From: Georgenia ruanii
Lineage (GTDB): Bacteria; Actinomycetota; Actinomycetes; Actinomycetales; Actinomycetaceae
NCBI RefSeq assembly: GCF_009193175.1
Contig: NZ_VUKE01000008.1
Span: 1 to 64,000 of the forward strand
Length of the DNA: 64,000 nt
Direction of reading: 5' to 3'
Of this stretch, positions 19,563 to 28,155 are shown one piece after another (positions within the stretch are counted from its first letter, which is position 1; each line of letters starts with the position of its first letter). Both the position numbers and the translations under genes were made by a program. The notes under the pieces are model-generated. The model was not told the DNA's origin, did not search any database, and was given only the letters and a program-made list of their open reading frames with translations.

Positions 19563-20522
19563 TCAGGATAGGTGCTGGTACGCCCCCAGGGCCGCGCGGG
19601 CGCGCGCGGCCACCTCGTGGGCGAGCTCGGGCGGCTCGACGGCGCGCAGCGCCTCGCCGAGGGAGAGCAGCAGGTTGCTCAGCCAGGCCGGGTCGCCGGC
19701 CAGGAGCCGGACGCGCAGGCCGCCGTCGGGCAGGTCGGTGACCTCCTCGACGGGGGTGGCCTCGGCCACCCACCGCGCCTGCGGGGCGAGCTCGAGGGTG
19801 ACCGGGCGTCCGCCCTCCCACGGCTCGTCGCCGTCCATGTCGGGGTGCGCCGCCGCCGGCACGTCGAGGACGGCGAGGTCGAGGATCCGGTCGAGCCGGA
19901 AGGTGCGCGCCCCGTGGGCCCGGTGGCACCAGGCGCGCAGCGACCAGGTGGTGCCGTCCGAGCGCAGCTCGACGGGATCGACGTCCCGCTCGGTGACGAC
20001 GTCGGCGGCGGAGACGTAGCGCAGGTGCAGCCGGCGGCCCTCCTCCAGCGCCCCGCGGACGGTGGCGAGGACGGCGGGCGGGACCTCCGCGCGCACCCGG
20101 ACCTGCACGGCGGCGGCCTGCTCGGCCGCGCCGCCGGTGGCGGCGGTGAGCTTGGCGACGGCGGAGTCCAGGGCCCCCGGCTCCCCCGCCACGCCCGCGC
20201 CGGCGAGCTCGCGCAGGGAGCGCAGCGCCACGAGCAGCGACAGCGCCTCGGCGGTGCTCAGCCGCAGGGGGCGATCCATGCCGCGGGCATCGGTCAGGGT
20301 CAGCTCGCCGTGGTCCAGCGCCTCGGCGGAGAAGTCGATGAGGTCGTCGGGGAGGTATCCCGGCGTGCCGGCCACCCACAGCAGGTTGACGTCGGCGAGC
20401 ACCTGGGCCTCGGTGGTCCTGAAGTGGGCGGCGACCTCGGGCACCGGGGCGCCGGGGTGGTCGTGCAGGTAGGTCACCAGGGCGAGCAGCCGGGTGACCC
20501 GGTCGGCGGTGGTCTCAGCCAC
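19563..20522 (-). CDS. pafC: PafC, WYL-domain transcription regulator
   Basis: A 319-residue protein with an N-terminal winged helix-turn-helix (TADRVTRLLALVTYLHDHPGAPVPEVAAHFRTTEAQVLADVNLLW), a middle WYL-like domain (TLRYV region: GRRLHLRYVSAADVVTERDVDPVELRSDGTTWSLRAWCH) and a WCX C-terminal part. PafB and PafC form a heterodimeric activator of the LexA/RecA-independent DNA damage response in mycobacteria. GTG 20522 lies inside the 3' end of pafB (eight-base overlap) so the two are made together. The upstream in-frame extension into pafB was rejected. Confidence 0.92.
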   Translation of the reverse strand: MAETTADRVTRLLALVTYLHDHPGAPVPEVAAHFRTTEAQVLADVNLLWVAGTPGYLPDDLIDFSAEALDHGELTLTDARGMDRPLRLSTAEALSLLVALRSLRELAGAGVAGEPGALDSAVAKLTAATGGAAEQAAAVQVRVRAEVPPAVLATVRGALEEGRRLHLRYVSAADVVTERDVDPVELRSDGTTWSLRAWCHRAHGARTFRLDRILDLAVLDVPAAAHPDMDGDEPWEGGRPVTLELAPQARWVAEATPVEEVTDLPDGGLRVRLLAGDPAWLSNLLLSLGEALRAVEPPELAHEVAARARAALGAYQHLS

Positions 20523-21513
20523 GGCGCTCCCCTCCCCCGTCCAGGGCGGCGACGGCGCGCAGCCGGCGCAGCACCGCCTCGCGCAGCTCCGGCGGGTCGA
20601 GCACGAGGACGGTCTCGGCGTAGGTGGCGACCTCCTCGGAGAAGACCTCGAGGTCGGCGTAGGGCACCGCGAGGACGTCGCGGTCGGTGAGGGCCCCATC
20701 CGCGTGGTCCGGGGGCGGGGTCGGCGTGCCGCGGGCGCGCAGGGCCGCCGCGCGGCCCGGCAGCACGGCGAGGCGTGCCCTGCCTGCGCGGGGCCGGGCC
20801 CGCTCGAGCAGCGCCTCGACGTCGACGTCGGCCGGCACGGCGAACGCGCGGGTCGGGCCGGTGGCGCGGACCTTGCCGGCGATCCGGGACAGGCGGAAGG
20901 CGCGCGGCGCCTGCCGGTCGCGGTCGAGGCCCACGAGGTACCAGCCGCGGTCGCGGCTGAGGATGCGCCACGGCTCGACGGTGCGGCGGGCCACCTGCCC
21001 GGTGCTCGCGGCCCGGTAGGTGAAGGTCACCGCCCGGCGCGCGTCGATGGCCTCTAGCAGCGGCGCGAAGGCCGCCTCGGGGCCGCGCACCCGCAGCGCC
21101 AGGCCGGCGTGGGCGTCCGGCTCGGGGGCCGGGCCGACGGCGCGGAGCTTGGTCATGCCGCGGCGGGCGAAGGAGCGCAGCGAGGCGTCCTGCCACAGCT
21201 CGGCCGCCAGCGACAGGACGCCGACCTCCTCGGCGGTGAACGCCACCGGCGGCAGGGAGTAGCCCGCGGTGTCGATCCGGTAGCCGACGTCGTCCTCGTG
21301 CACCGGGTCGTGCTCGACGACGAGGGGGACGCCCATCTCGCGCAGCAGGTCCTTGTCGCGCTCGAACATCCGCTCGAAGGACTCCTCGCTGGCGGCGTCG
21401 GCGTAGCCGTGCACGCGCTCGCGGATCTGCCGCTTGGTCATCCAGCGCTGGGTGTGCGTCAGCGCGATCACCAGGTCGAGCAGCCGTTCGGCCGCCTCCA
21501 CGCGCTGAGCCAC
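20515..21513 (-). CDS. pafB: PafB, WYL-domain transcription regulator
   Basis: A 332-residue regulator with an N-terminal winged helix domain (ERLLDLVIALTHTQRWMTKRQIRERVHGYAD) that includes the DeoR-like FERMFERDKDLLREMGVPL. The WYL domain has VTFTYRAASTGQVARRTVEPWRILSRDRGWYLVGLDRDRQAPRAFRLSRI, with the W-Y-L type residues GWYLVG visible, and a WCX C-terminus follows. It is the partner of PafC in DNA-damage activation. In M. tuberculosis the gene follows pafA; here the upstream neighbour is ribH and no pafA lies in the window, so the regulator is separated from the pupylation ligase gene. Confidence 0.93.
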   Translation of the reverse strand: MAQRVEAAERLLDLVIALTHTQRWMTKRQIRERVHGYADAASEESFERMFERDKDLLREMGVPLVVEHDPVHEDDVGYRIDTAGYSLPPVAFTAEEVGVLSLAAELWQDASLRSFARRGMTKLRAVGPAPEPDAHAGLALRVRGPEAAFAPLLEAIDARRAVTFTYRAASTGQVARRTVEPWRILSRDRGWYLVGLDRDRQAPRAFRLSRIAGKVRATGPTRAFAVPADVDVEALLERARPRAGRARLAVLPGRAAALRARGTPTPPPDHADGALTDRDVLAVPYADLEVFSEEVATYAETVLVLDPPELREAVLRRLRAVAALDGGGERRG

Positions 21514-21624
21514 GGGCCCACGCTACCGGCAGTGGCGCCGCGGTCCGGCACCGGGTGTGCCGCCACGCGCCAGATCCGGTCCGATGCCGTCCGGCGGGCC
21601 GGTGCGCCGGGCGCCGGGGCCCGG

Positions 21625-21666
21625 CCGCAGCCGCAGCCGCAGCCGCAGCCGCAGCCGCAGCCGCAG
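21625..21666. repeat. hexanucleotide repeat (CCGCAG)7
   Basis: Seven perfect copies of CCGCAG fill 21625-21666 with a further CCG. It lies between the ribH stop and the pafB start, both minus strand, so in the probable pafB leader or promoter region. Such a perfect array is prone to length change, which could alter leader spacing. Confidence 0.95.
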
Positions 21667-21675
21667 CCGACCGGC

Positions 21676-22152
21676 CTACACCGTCGCGCGCAGGCCCCGC
21701 AGCGCGACCGCGGTGGCCACGGCCGCCTGGGCGGCCTCGGCGCCCTTGTCCTCGGCCGAGCCGGGCAGGCCCGCCCGGTCCAGGGCCTGCTGCTCGTCGT
21801 CGGTCGTGAGCACCCCGAACCCCACCGGCACGCCGGTGCGCACGGCCACGTCGGTGAGCCCCGCCGTCGCCGCCTGGCAGACGTAGTCGAAGTGCGGCGT
21901 GCCGCCGCGGATGACGACCCCGAGCGCGACCACCGCGTCGGCGCCGGCCCGGGCGGCCACGGCGGCGGCCACCGGCAGCTCGAACGAGCCGGGCACGCGG
22001 ACCACGGTGGGCTCGACGTGCGCGGCCTCCAGGGCGCGGGCCGCGCCGGCCAGCAGCCCGTCCATCACCCGGGTGTGCCACTGCGCGGCGACGACGACGA
22101 CCCGCAGGTCCCTCCCGTCGACCTCCAGCGTGGGTGCTCCGGCTCCGCTCAT
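21676..22152 (-). CDS. ribH: 6,7-dimethyl-8-ribityllumazine synthase
   Basis: A 158-residue lumazine synthase. It condenses 5-amino-6-ribitylaminouracil with 3,4-dihydroxy-2-butanone 4-phosphate, the penultimate riboflavin step. Motifs are [61 protein letters not shown] (the catalytic His in the GGTPHFDY segment) and [24 protein letters not shown] 22152 has GGAGGAG six bases upstream and overlaps the ribBA stop by four bases. It is the last gene of the FMN-riboswitch operon. Confidence 0.97.
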   Translation of the reverse strand: MSGAGAPTLEVDGRDLRVVVVAAQWHTRVMDGLLAGAARALEAAHVEPTVVRVPGSFELPVAAAVAARAGADAVVALGVVIRGGTPHFDYVCQAATAGLTDVAVRTGVPVGFGVLTTDDEQQALDRAGLPGSAEDKGAEAAQAAVATAVALRGLRATV

Positions 22153-23582
22153 CGCTCCTCCTTCTCTCCTGTGCCGTCCTCGTCCAGGCTCGGCAGGTGG
22201 TGGCCCATCGCCGTCTTCTTCGTCGCGAGGTAGTCGAGGTTGTGCGGGCCGAGGCCCGCCTCGAGGCCGACGACCTCCGCCACCCGCACGCCGGCGGCTG
22301 CGAGGGCGGCGACCTTGTCGGGGTTGTTGGTCAGCAACCGGACCTCGGCCAGGCCGAGGTCGGCCAGGATCGCGGCCGCGGCGCCGTACTCGCGCCGGTC
22401 CGCCGGCCAGCCCAGGGCGAGGTTGGCCGCGACGGTGTCGAGGCCCGTGTCCTGCAGGGCATAGGCGTCGATCTTGTGCAGCAGGCCGATGCCGCGGCCC
22501 TCGTGACCGCCGAGGTACACCACCGCCCCGCCCTCGTGGGCGACGCGGTCCAGCGCGGTGCGCAGCTGCGGGCCGCAGTCGCACCGCAGCGAGCCGAGGG
22601 CGTCGCCGGTCAGGCACTCGGAGTGCACCCGGACGAGCGGGACGGGCGAGCCGGTTGCCCCGCCGCCAGGCCGCGGGGGCGCCCCTCCGGGCGCCGCGGC
22701 CACGAGCGCCAGGTGCTCGGCGCCGGTGCGCAGGTCCCGGTAGCCGTGGACGGCGAAGGGGCCCGCCGCCGTCGGGAGCGTGGCGGTGCCGGTGCGCCGG
22801 ACCCGGGCGGTGGCGTTCGCCGCCGGGGCCGCAACCCGCTCCCGCTCGCGCCGGTGCGCGACGAGGTCCGCCACGCTGAGCAGCACCAGCCCGTCCCGCG
22901 CGGCGAGCCGGGCGGCGCCGGGCAGGCGGAGCATCTCGCCGTCGTCGGCGACCAGCTCGGCGATGGCACCCACCTCCCCCTCGCCGGCCAGCCGGACGAG
23001 GTCGACGGCGGCCTCGGTGTGCCCGCCACGCTCGAGCACGCCGCCGGGCACCGCCCGCAGCGGCAGCACGTGCCCGGGGCGGAGGAGGTCGGCGGGGCCG
23101 GACGCGGGATCGGCGAGCGTGCGGAGCGTGGTGGCGCGGTCGGCGGCGGAGATGCCGGTGGTCACGCCCCGGGCGGCATCGACCGCGACGGCGTACGCCG
23201 TGCCCCGGGGATCCTCGGAGCGTCGCACCATCGGCGGCAGGTCGAGGGCGTCGGCGCGGGCGGCGGGCATCGGGGCGCACAGGTAGCCCGAGGTGTGACG
23301 CACGGTCCAGGCCAGCCACGCCGCGCTCGCGGTGCGCGCCGCCAGGACGACGTCGACCTCGTTCTCCCGCGCCGCGTCGTCGGCGACCAGCACCGGGCGG
23401 CCCTGCCGCAGGGCGGCGAGCGCCGCGCCGACGCGCGCCTCGCGGGCCGCGCGGCCGGCGGGCAGCGCGGCGGGGCCGCCGGGGTTGGCGCCCCGGGCCG
23501 GGGGTGCGGGTCGGGGCTGGCCCTGCGCCGGCGGGGCCGGTCGGGGGTGCGCCGTGGCCGGGGCGCTGGCCCGCCCCGTCAT
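22149..23582 (-). CDS. ribBA: bifunctional DHBP synthase / GTP cyclohydrolase II
   Basis: A 477-residue two-domain enzyme giving both riboflavin precursors. After a Pro/Ala-rich N-terminal 45 residues, the DHBP synthase domain shows [59 protein letters not shown] and [15 protein letters not shown]. The GTP cyclohydrolase II domain has the zinc ligands in [18 protein letters not shown] and the [21 protein letters not shown] loop, then LLTNNPDK. The usual DHBP synthase motif is RENEGD; here the Gly is Val, while the metal-binding Glu and Asp remain. Overlaps of four bases with ribE and ribH couple translation. Confidence 0.95.
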   Translation of the reverse strand: MTGRASAPATAHPRPAPPAQGQPRPAPPARGANPGGPAALPAGRAAREARVGAALAALRQGRPVLVADDAARENEVDVVLAARTASAAWLAWTVRHTSGYLCAPMPAARADALDLPPMVRRSEDPRGTAYAVAVDAARGVTTGISAADRATTLRTLADPASGPADLLRPGHVLPLRAVPGGVLERGGHTEAAVDLVRLAGEGEVGAIAELVADDGEMLRLPGAARLAARDGLVLLSVADLVAHRRERERVAAPAANATARVRRTGTATLPTAAGPFAVHGYRDLRTGAEHLALVAAAPGGAPPRPGGGATGSPVPLVRVHSECLTGDALGSLRCDCGPQLRTALDRVAHEGGAVVYLGGHEGRGIGLLHKIDAYALQDTGLDTVAANLALGWPADRREYGAAAAILADLGLAEVRLLTNNPDKVAALAAAGVRVAEVVGLEAGLGPHNLDYLATKKTAMGHHLPSLDEDGTGEKEER

Positions 23583-24181
23583 CGCGCCGCTCCCGAGGTG
23601 GCGAGGAGGCGCTCGACGTACTTCGCCACGACGTCGACCTCGAGGTTGACCGCGCTGCCGGGCGCCAGCGCGCCCAGCGTGGTCGCCGCGAGGGTGGTCG
23701 GGATGAGCGAGACCCCGAAGGCGTCATCGCTCACGTGGGTGACCGTGAGGGACACGCCCTCGATGGCGATCGAGCCCTTCTGCGCGACGTAGCGCGCCAG
23801 CGCGGGCGGCAGGCCGATCTCGAGGTCGTCCCACCGCGGCCCCGGGGTGCGCGACAGCACGGTGCCGACGCCGTCGACGTGCCCCTGGACGATGTGTCCG
23901 CCGAGGCGGGTGTGCGGGGCGACCGCGCGCTCGAGGTTGACCGGTGCGCCGGGGGCGAGGCGGCCCAGGGTGGTGCGGTCGAGCGTCTCAGGCATGACGT
24001 CGGCGACGAAGCCGTCGGGGCGAGGTGTGGTCACGGTGAGGCAGACGCCGGCGACGGCGACCGAGTCGCCCGGGGCGAGGTCGGCGGTGACGGTGCTGGC
24101 GGCCAGGGTGAGCAGGACGGCGCCGTCGACCTCACGGCGCTCGCGGACCGTGCCCACCTCCTCGACGAGTCCGGTGAACAT
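23579..24181 (-). CDS. ribE: riboflavin synthase alpha chain
   Basis: A 200-residue protein of two tandem lumazine-binding barrels, standard length. The first begins [16 protein letters not shown] with [14 protein letters not shown] and the second includes [17 protein letters not shown] and [30 protein letters not shown]. It dismutates two lumazines into riboflavin. ATG 24181 shares a base with the ribD stop (TGATG) and the 3' end overlaps ribBA by four bases. Confidence 0.97.
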   Translation of the reverse strand: MFTGLVEEVGTVRERREVDGAVLLTLAASTVTADLAPGDSVAVAGVCLTVTTPRPDGFVADVMPETLDRTTLGRLAPGAPVNLERAVAPHTRLGGHIVQGHVDGVGTVLSRTPGPRWDDLEIGLPPALARYVAQKGSIAIEGVSLTVTHVSDDAFGVSLIPTTLAATTLGALAPGSAVNLEVDVVAKYVERLLATSGAAR

Positions 24182-25356
24182 CAGGCAGCTCCTTGGGTGG
24201 TGGGGTGCGGGGACGTGGCGGTGCGGGCCCGCGCGGTGGCGCGCCGGCTCGTGGTGGGGTCGGCCGGCGCGGTGGCGCGCCGGTTCGTGGTGGGGTCTCC
24301 CGGCGTGGTGGGCCGGGCGGCGGTGGCGACGAGCAGGAGGTCGGGGCCGAGCTGCTCGGTGCGGCGGGTCCGCCAGCGGGCGGCGTCGGCGATGGTTGTG
24401 ATGCCCAGGTCGCCGACCGCGCCGGGGCCGGCGCCGAGGAGGACCGGCGCGACGTAGGCGTGCAGCTCGTCGACCAGCCCGCGGCGCAGCGCCGCGCTGA
24501 GCAGGGCGGGGCCGCCCTCGAGCAGTACCCGGCGCAGGCCGCGGCGGTCCAGCTCGGCGAGGACGGCGCCGAGGTCGTGGGTGCGCAGGTGCAGCCACTC
24601 CCCCGGGCCGCTGCGGACCCGGGCCGTGTCCGGCACGTCCCGGTGGCCGATCACGACCCGGACGGGCTGGTGCGGTGCCGGCCTGCCGTCGGGGCCCCGG
24701 GCGGTCAGGGCCGGGTCGTCGGCGAGGACGGTGCCGGTGCCCACGACGATGGCATCGACGCCCGCGCGCACCACATGGGCGTGCGCCCGGGCGTCCGGGC
24801 CGGTGATCCACCGGCTGGTGCCGTCCGCGGCGGCCACCCGCCCGTCCAGCGACGTGGCAGTCTTGCCGATCAGCCACGGCCGGCCCCGGCGCACCGCCGT
24901 CGTCCACGGGTGGAGCAGCTCGTGCGCGCGGTCGACGAGCGCGGGGTCGAGGCCGGCGCGCGCGGCGTCCAGAGTGGTCACGCCGTGGGCAGCGAGCCAG
25001 GCCGCGCCGCCCGCCGCGACCGGGTGCGGGTCGGCGACGGCGTAGATCACCGCGGCGACGCCCGCCTCGTCCAGGGCGGCCGCGCACGGGGGCGTGTGCC
25101 CGGTGTGCCGGCACGGTTCGAGGGTGACCACGGCGACCGCCCCGGTGAGGCGATGACGGCTCGCGGCGGGCACGGCGGCCAACGCGGCCGCCTCGGCGTG
25201 CGCGGTGCCGGCGCCGCGGTGCCAGCCCTCGGCGAGCGGCCCGCCGGCGGTGTCGAGGATGACGCAGCCCACCCGCGGGTTGCCGCCCGCGAGCGGTCCG
25301 TGTTCGGCGAGGTCGAGCGCCCGGGCGAGGGCGGCGTCGAGAAGCCTGCGCTCCAT
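24181..25356 (-). CDS. ribD: bifunctional riboflavin deaminase / reductase RibD
   Basis: A 391-residue protein: N-terminal cytidine deaminase-like domain with zinc motifs HAE (GTAHAEAAAL, near 52) and PCRHTGHTPPC (near 82-92), and a C-terminal reductase domain with WLIGKTATSLDGRVAAADGTSRWITG and IVVGTGTVLADDPALT. It performs the second and third steps of the pathway. The last 40 residues are an extra Thr/Arg/Pro tail made from a 36-base repeat (about 24232-24303) not needed for the fold. ATG 25356 has AAGGAGA upstream. It is the first gene after the FMN riboswitch. Confidence 0.96.
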   Translation of the reverse strand: MERRLLDAALARALDLAEHGPLAGGNPRVGCVILDTAGGPLAEGWHRGAGTAHAEAAALAAVPAASRHRLTGAVAVVTLEPCRHTGHTPPCAAALDEAGVAAVIYAVADPHPVAAGGAAWLAAHGVTTLDAARAGLDPALVDRAHELLHPWTTAVRRGRPWLIGKTATSLDGRVAAADGTSRWITGPDARAHAHVVRAGVDAIVVGTGTVLADDPALTARGPDGRPAPHQPVRVVIGHRDVPDTARVRSGPGEWLHLRTHDLGAVLAELDRRGLRRVLLEGGPALLSAALRRGLVDELHAYVAPVLLGAGPGAVGDLGITTIADAARWRTRRTEQLGPDLLLVATAARPTTPGDPTTNRRATAPADPTTSRRATARARTATSPHPTTQGAA

Positions 25357-25450
25357 CGGTCTCCTTCCTGGTCGGCACGGCGACCGGGAAGAAGGGGTGC
25401 ACAGGTATGGCCCCGCGGCGCACGGACGATGACGTCCGCGGCCGGTGGCC

Positions 25451-25580
25451 ACGTGCTGCCTCCCATCCGGACTTTCACCGTCGGTCCTGGAGTTCCACCA
25501 GGTCAACCGCTCGTCCTTGCGGACTCGCGGGTCGCGGACTGTCACCGCCGGTTCGGAATTACACCGACCCCGGAGCACGT
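25451..25580 (-). promoter_or_regulatory. FMN riboswitch (RFN element) of the rib operon
   Basis: Read on the minus strand the conserved RFN blocks are all present. These are GGGGTCGGTGTAATTCCGAACCGGCGGTGACAGTCC-type (in parts), then GGTGGAACTCCAGGACCGACGGTGAAAGTCCGG and a terminal GGATGGGAGGCAGCACGT. ACGTGCT at 25451-25457 and AGCACGT at 25574-25580 close the P1 stem. It ends 95 bases before ribD, whose ribosome site is a likely target of control; no U-tract terminator is visible, so translational control is more likely. Confidence 0.96.
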
Positions 25581-25620
25581 GCTCTGCGGCGATGGTGGCA
25601 CGCGCGGCCGGGACGGGACA

Positions 25621-25696
25621 AGGGTGGTCCACGAGGTGGTCCGTGGCGGCGCCGGCGTCCACAGGGTGGTCCACGAGGTGGTCCGTGGCGGCGCCG
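25621..25696. repeat. 34-base direct repeat pair between rib operon and ligC
   Basis: A 34-base sequence occurs at 25621-25654 and, identically, at 25663-25696 (offset 42). Each copy contains GGTGGTCC twice and the palindrome GTGG-T-CCAC. It lies between the riboswitch of ribD (minus strand) and the ligC gene (plus strand), where the promoters of both must be. A regulatory role is possible but not shown. Confidence 0.85.
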
Positions 25697-25817
25697 CAGT
25701 CCGTGTCGTGGCCGTCGCGACGGCCACCGGCCCCCGTCGTCCGCCGGGTAGCCAGGGCGCGCCGCCTCTACGCTGGCGACGGCGCGGTCCCGCGCCGGGA
25801 GGAAGAAGGAGGCCGGA

Positions 25818-26879
25818 GTGGACCTGCCCGTCATGCCGCCGGTGGCGCCGATGCTCGCCAAGGCGGTCAAGGCCGTGCCGGAGGGTGAGTACCTGTACGA
25901 GCCGAAGTGGGACGGCTTCCGCGCGATCATCTTCCGCGACGGCGACGAGGTGGAGATCGGCAGCCGCAACGAGCGGCCGTTCACCCGCTACTTCCCCGAG
26001 GTGGTGGCCGCTGCCAAGGCCGAGCTGCCCGAGCGGTGCGTCGTGGACGGGGAGATCGTCATCGTCACCGGCGCCCGGCTCGACTTCGAGGCGCTGCTCA
26101 ACCGCATCCACCCCGCCGCCTCCCGGGTGCGGCTGCTGGCCGAGCAGACGCCGGCCAGCTTCGTCGCCTTCGACCTGCTGGCCCTGGGCGAGCGGGACCT
26201 GCGCGGGGCGCCGATGACCGAGCGGCGCGCCGCCCTCGAGGAGGCGCTCGCCGGCGCCCGGCCGCCCGTGCACGTCACCCGGGCCACCCGCTCCCTGGAC
26301 ACCGCCCGCGACTGGCTCGACGTGTTCGAGGGCGCCGGGCTGGACGGCGTGGTGAGCAAGCCGCTCGACGGCACCTACCGGCCCGACGTCCGCGCCATGC
26401 TCAAGACCAAGCACGAGCGCACCGCCGACTGCGTCGTCGCCGGGTTCCGCTGGCACAAGAACGGTCCCGTCATCGGCTCCCTGCTGCTCGGGCTGTACGA
26501 CGACGGCGGCCGGCTGCAGCACGTGGGGGTGGTGGCGTCCTTCCCGATGAAGCGGCGCGCCGAGCTCGTCGAGGAGCTGGCGCCGCTGCGGATGGAGGAC
26601 GCGGCCGGGCACCCCTGGCAGGAATGGGCGGAGGCCGAGGCGCACGAGGGCGCCCGGCTCCCGGGCGCGCAGAGCCGGTGGAACGCCGGCAAGGACCTGT
26701 CGTGGGTGCCGCTGCGGCCCGAGCGCGTGGTCGAGGTGGCCTACGACCACATGGAGGGCACCCGGTTCCGGCACACGGCGCAGTTCCGCCGCTGGCGCCC
26801 GGACCGCGAGCCCGCGTCGTGCACCTTCGAGCAGATCGAGGTGCCGGTGCGCTACGACCTGGCCGACGTGCTCGACTGA
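25818..26879 (+). CDS. ligC: ATP-dependent DNA ligase C
   Basis: A 353-residue ATP-dependent ligase of the LigC group. It has the adenylation motif I EPKWDGFRA (nucleophilic Lys near residue 31), motif Ia GSRNERPFTRYFPE, motif III region VVDGEIVI, motif IV EGAGLDGVVSKPLDG, motif V LKTKHERTADCVVAGFRW, and a C-terminal OB fold with VPLRPERVVEVAYDHMEGTRFRH. It seals nicks using ATP. GTG 25818 has GGAGG nine bases upstream. It is convergent with a PrimPol-type gene, and the pair recalls LigC and Prim-PolC of mycobacteria, which act in base-excision repair. No ku gene is in the window. Confidence 0.93.
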   Translation: MDLPVMPPVAPMLAKAVKAVPEGEYLYEPKWDGFRAIIFRDGDEVEIGSRNERPFTRYFPEVVAAAKAELPERCVVDGEIVIVTGARLDFEALLNRIHPAASRVRLLAEQTPASFVAFDLLALGERDLRGAPMTERRAALEEALAGARPPVHVTRATRSLDTARDWLDVFEGAGLDGVVSKPLDGTYRPDVRAMLKTKHERTADCVVAGFRWHKNGPVIGSLLLGLYDDGGRLQHVGVVASFPMKRRAELVEELAPLRMEDAAGHPWQEWAEAEAHEGARLPGAQSRWNAGKDLSWVPLRPERVVEVAYDHMEGTRFRHTAQFRRWRPDREPASCTFEQIEVPVRYDLADVLD

Positions 26880-26972
26880 CGGGCGCCGGCTCTCCCGCCG
26901 GTGGAGGCGACCAGCTCTCCCTCGGCGCCCTGCCGTCCTCGGCGTCCCGCCCGGCGGGCGATGGGGGGCCGC

Positions 26973-28058
26973 TCACTCCCCGGCGGCGTCGTCCTCCCCC
27001 GCGGCGGCGTCGCGCCGGGCCCGGCTGGGCTGCACCCGCCGCGGCTCGCCGGGCATCTTCGGGTACTCCGGCGGGTAGGGCAGGTCGCCGTGCCCCGCGC
27101 GCTCGTCGCGCTCGAACCACTCCAGCAGCGGGGTGAGGTCGTGCGCGACGTCGTCGATCGCGGCGTGCAGGTCGCCGCGCTCGGCGAAGCGGGCCGGCAT
27201 GGTGAGCACGGTGAGCTCGCGGGGGTCGACGTCGGGCAGCTCGTCCCATGTCACAGGGGCCGAGACCGGGGCGTGCGGCAGGGGGCGGACGCTGTAGGCG
27301 CTGGCGATGGTGCGGTCGCGCGCGTTCTGGTTGTAGTCGACGAAGATCTGCTCCCCGCGCTCCTCCTTCCACCACTTCGTCGTCACCTTGCCCGGCAGGC
27401 GCCGCTCGAGCTCGCGGCCGAAGGCGATGGCGGCGTGGCGCACGTCGGTGAACGTCCACCGCGGCTCGATCCGGACGTAGATGTGCACGCCGCGGTTGCC
27501 GGAGGTCTTGGGGAAGCCGACCCAGCCGAGCTCGTCGAGCAGGGCGTGGGCCTCGTGGGCGACGGCGACGGCGTGGCCGAAGTCGGTGCCGGGCTGGGGA
27601 TCGAGGTCGATGCGCAGCTCGTCGGGGTGGTCGACGTCGGTGCGGCGCACCGGCCAGGGGTGGAAGGTGATCGTGCCGAGGTTGGCGGCCCAGGCGATCG
27701 CGGCGAGGTCGGTGGGGCACAGCTCGTCGGCGGTGCGGCCGCTGGGGAAGGTGATGGTGGTGGTGGGGATCCAGTCCGGCGCGGAGTCGGGGATGCGCTT
27801 CTGGTAGAAGGCGTCGCCGCGCGGGTCGGCGCGGGTGGCCCGCTTGACGCCCTCGCGCACGCCGCCGGGCCAGCGCTCGAGGGTGACGGGCCGCTCGCGC
27901 AGCGCCCGCAGGATGCCCTCCCCCACGCTGACGTAGTACTCGACGAGCTGGCGCTTGGTGAGGCCCGGCTCGGCGAAGTACACCTTGTCCGGGTTGGTCA
28001 CCTTCACCTGGCGTCCGGCCACGTCCAGCTCGATCGAGGGCGTCTTCGTGGGCGACAT
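26973..28058 (-). CDS. archaeo-eukaryotic primase/LigD-polymerase-like protein (Prim-PolC type)
   Basis: A 361-residue stand-alone polymerase domain of the LigD PolDom/AEP type. Visible are TNPDKVYFAEPGLTKRQLVEYY at the start and FYQKRIPDSAPDWIPT in the middle. The catalytic acidic motif ELRIDLDPQPGTDFGHAV (two Asp), the SGNRGVHIYVRI histidine motif and DYNQNARDRTIASAYSVRPL follow. It fills gaps or adds ribonucleotides during repair. Convergent with ligC across 93 bases. The C-terminal tail is charged and probably unstructured. Whether it works in base-excision repair or end joining is not decidable here. Confidence 0.9.
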   Translation of the reverse strand: MSPTKTPSIELDVAGRQVKVTNPDKVYFAEPGLTKRQLVEYYVSVGEGILRALRERPVTLERWPGGVREGVKRATRADPRGDAFYQKRIPDSAPDWIPTTTITFPSGRTADELCPTDLAAIAWAANLGTITFHPWPVRRTDVDHPDELRIDLDPQPGTDFGHAVAVAHEAHALLDELGWVGFPKTSGNRGVHIYVRIEPRWTFTDVRHAAIAFGRELERRLPGKVTTKWWKEERGEQIFVDYNQNARDRTIASAYSVRPLPHAPVSAPVTWDELPDVDPRELTVLTMPARFAERGDLHAAIDDVAHDLTPLLEWFERDERAGHGDLPYPPEYPKMPGEPRRVQPSRARRDAAAGEDDAAGE

Positions 28059-28155
28059 GGCCGCACGCTATCGCGCCGGGTGGCGTCCGGCCCGGCGGAT
28101 GGGTGGCGGGCCGGGCCTGCAGGTGCCGCCCCACCCGCCGGGTACGGTGACCGGC

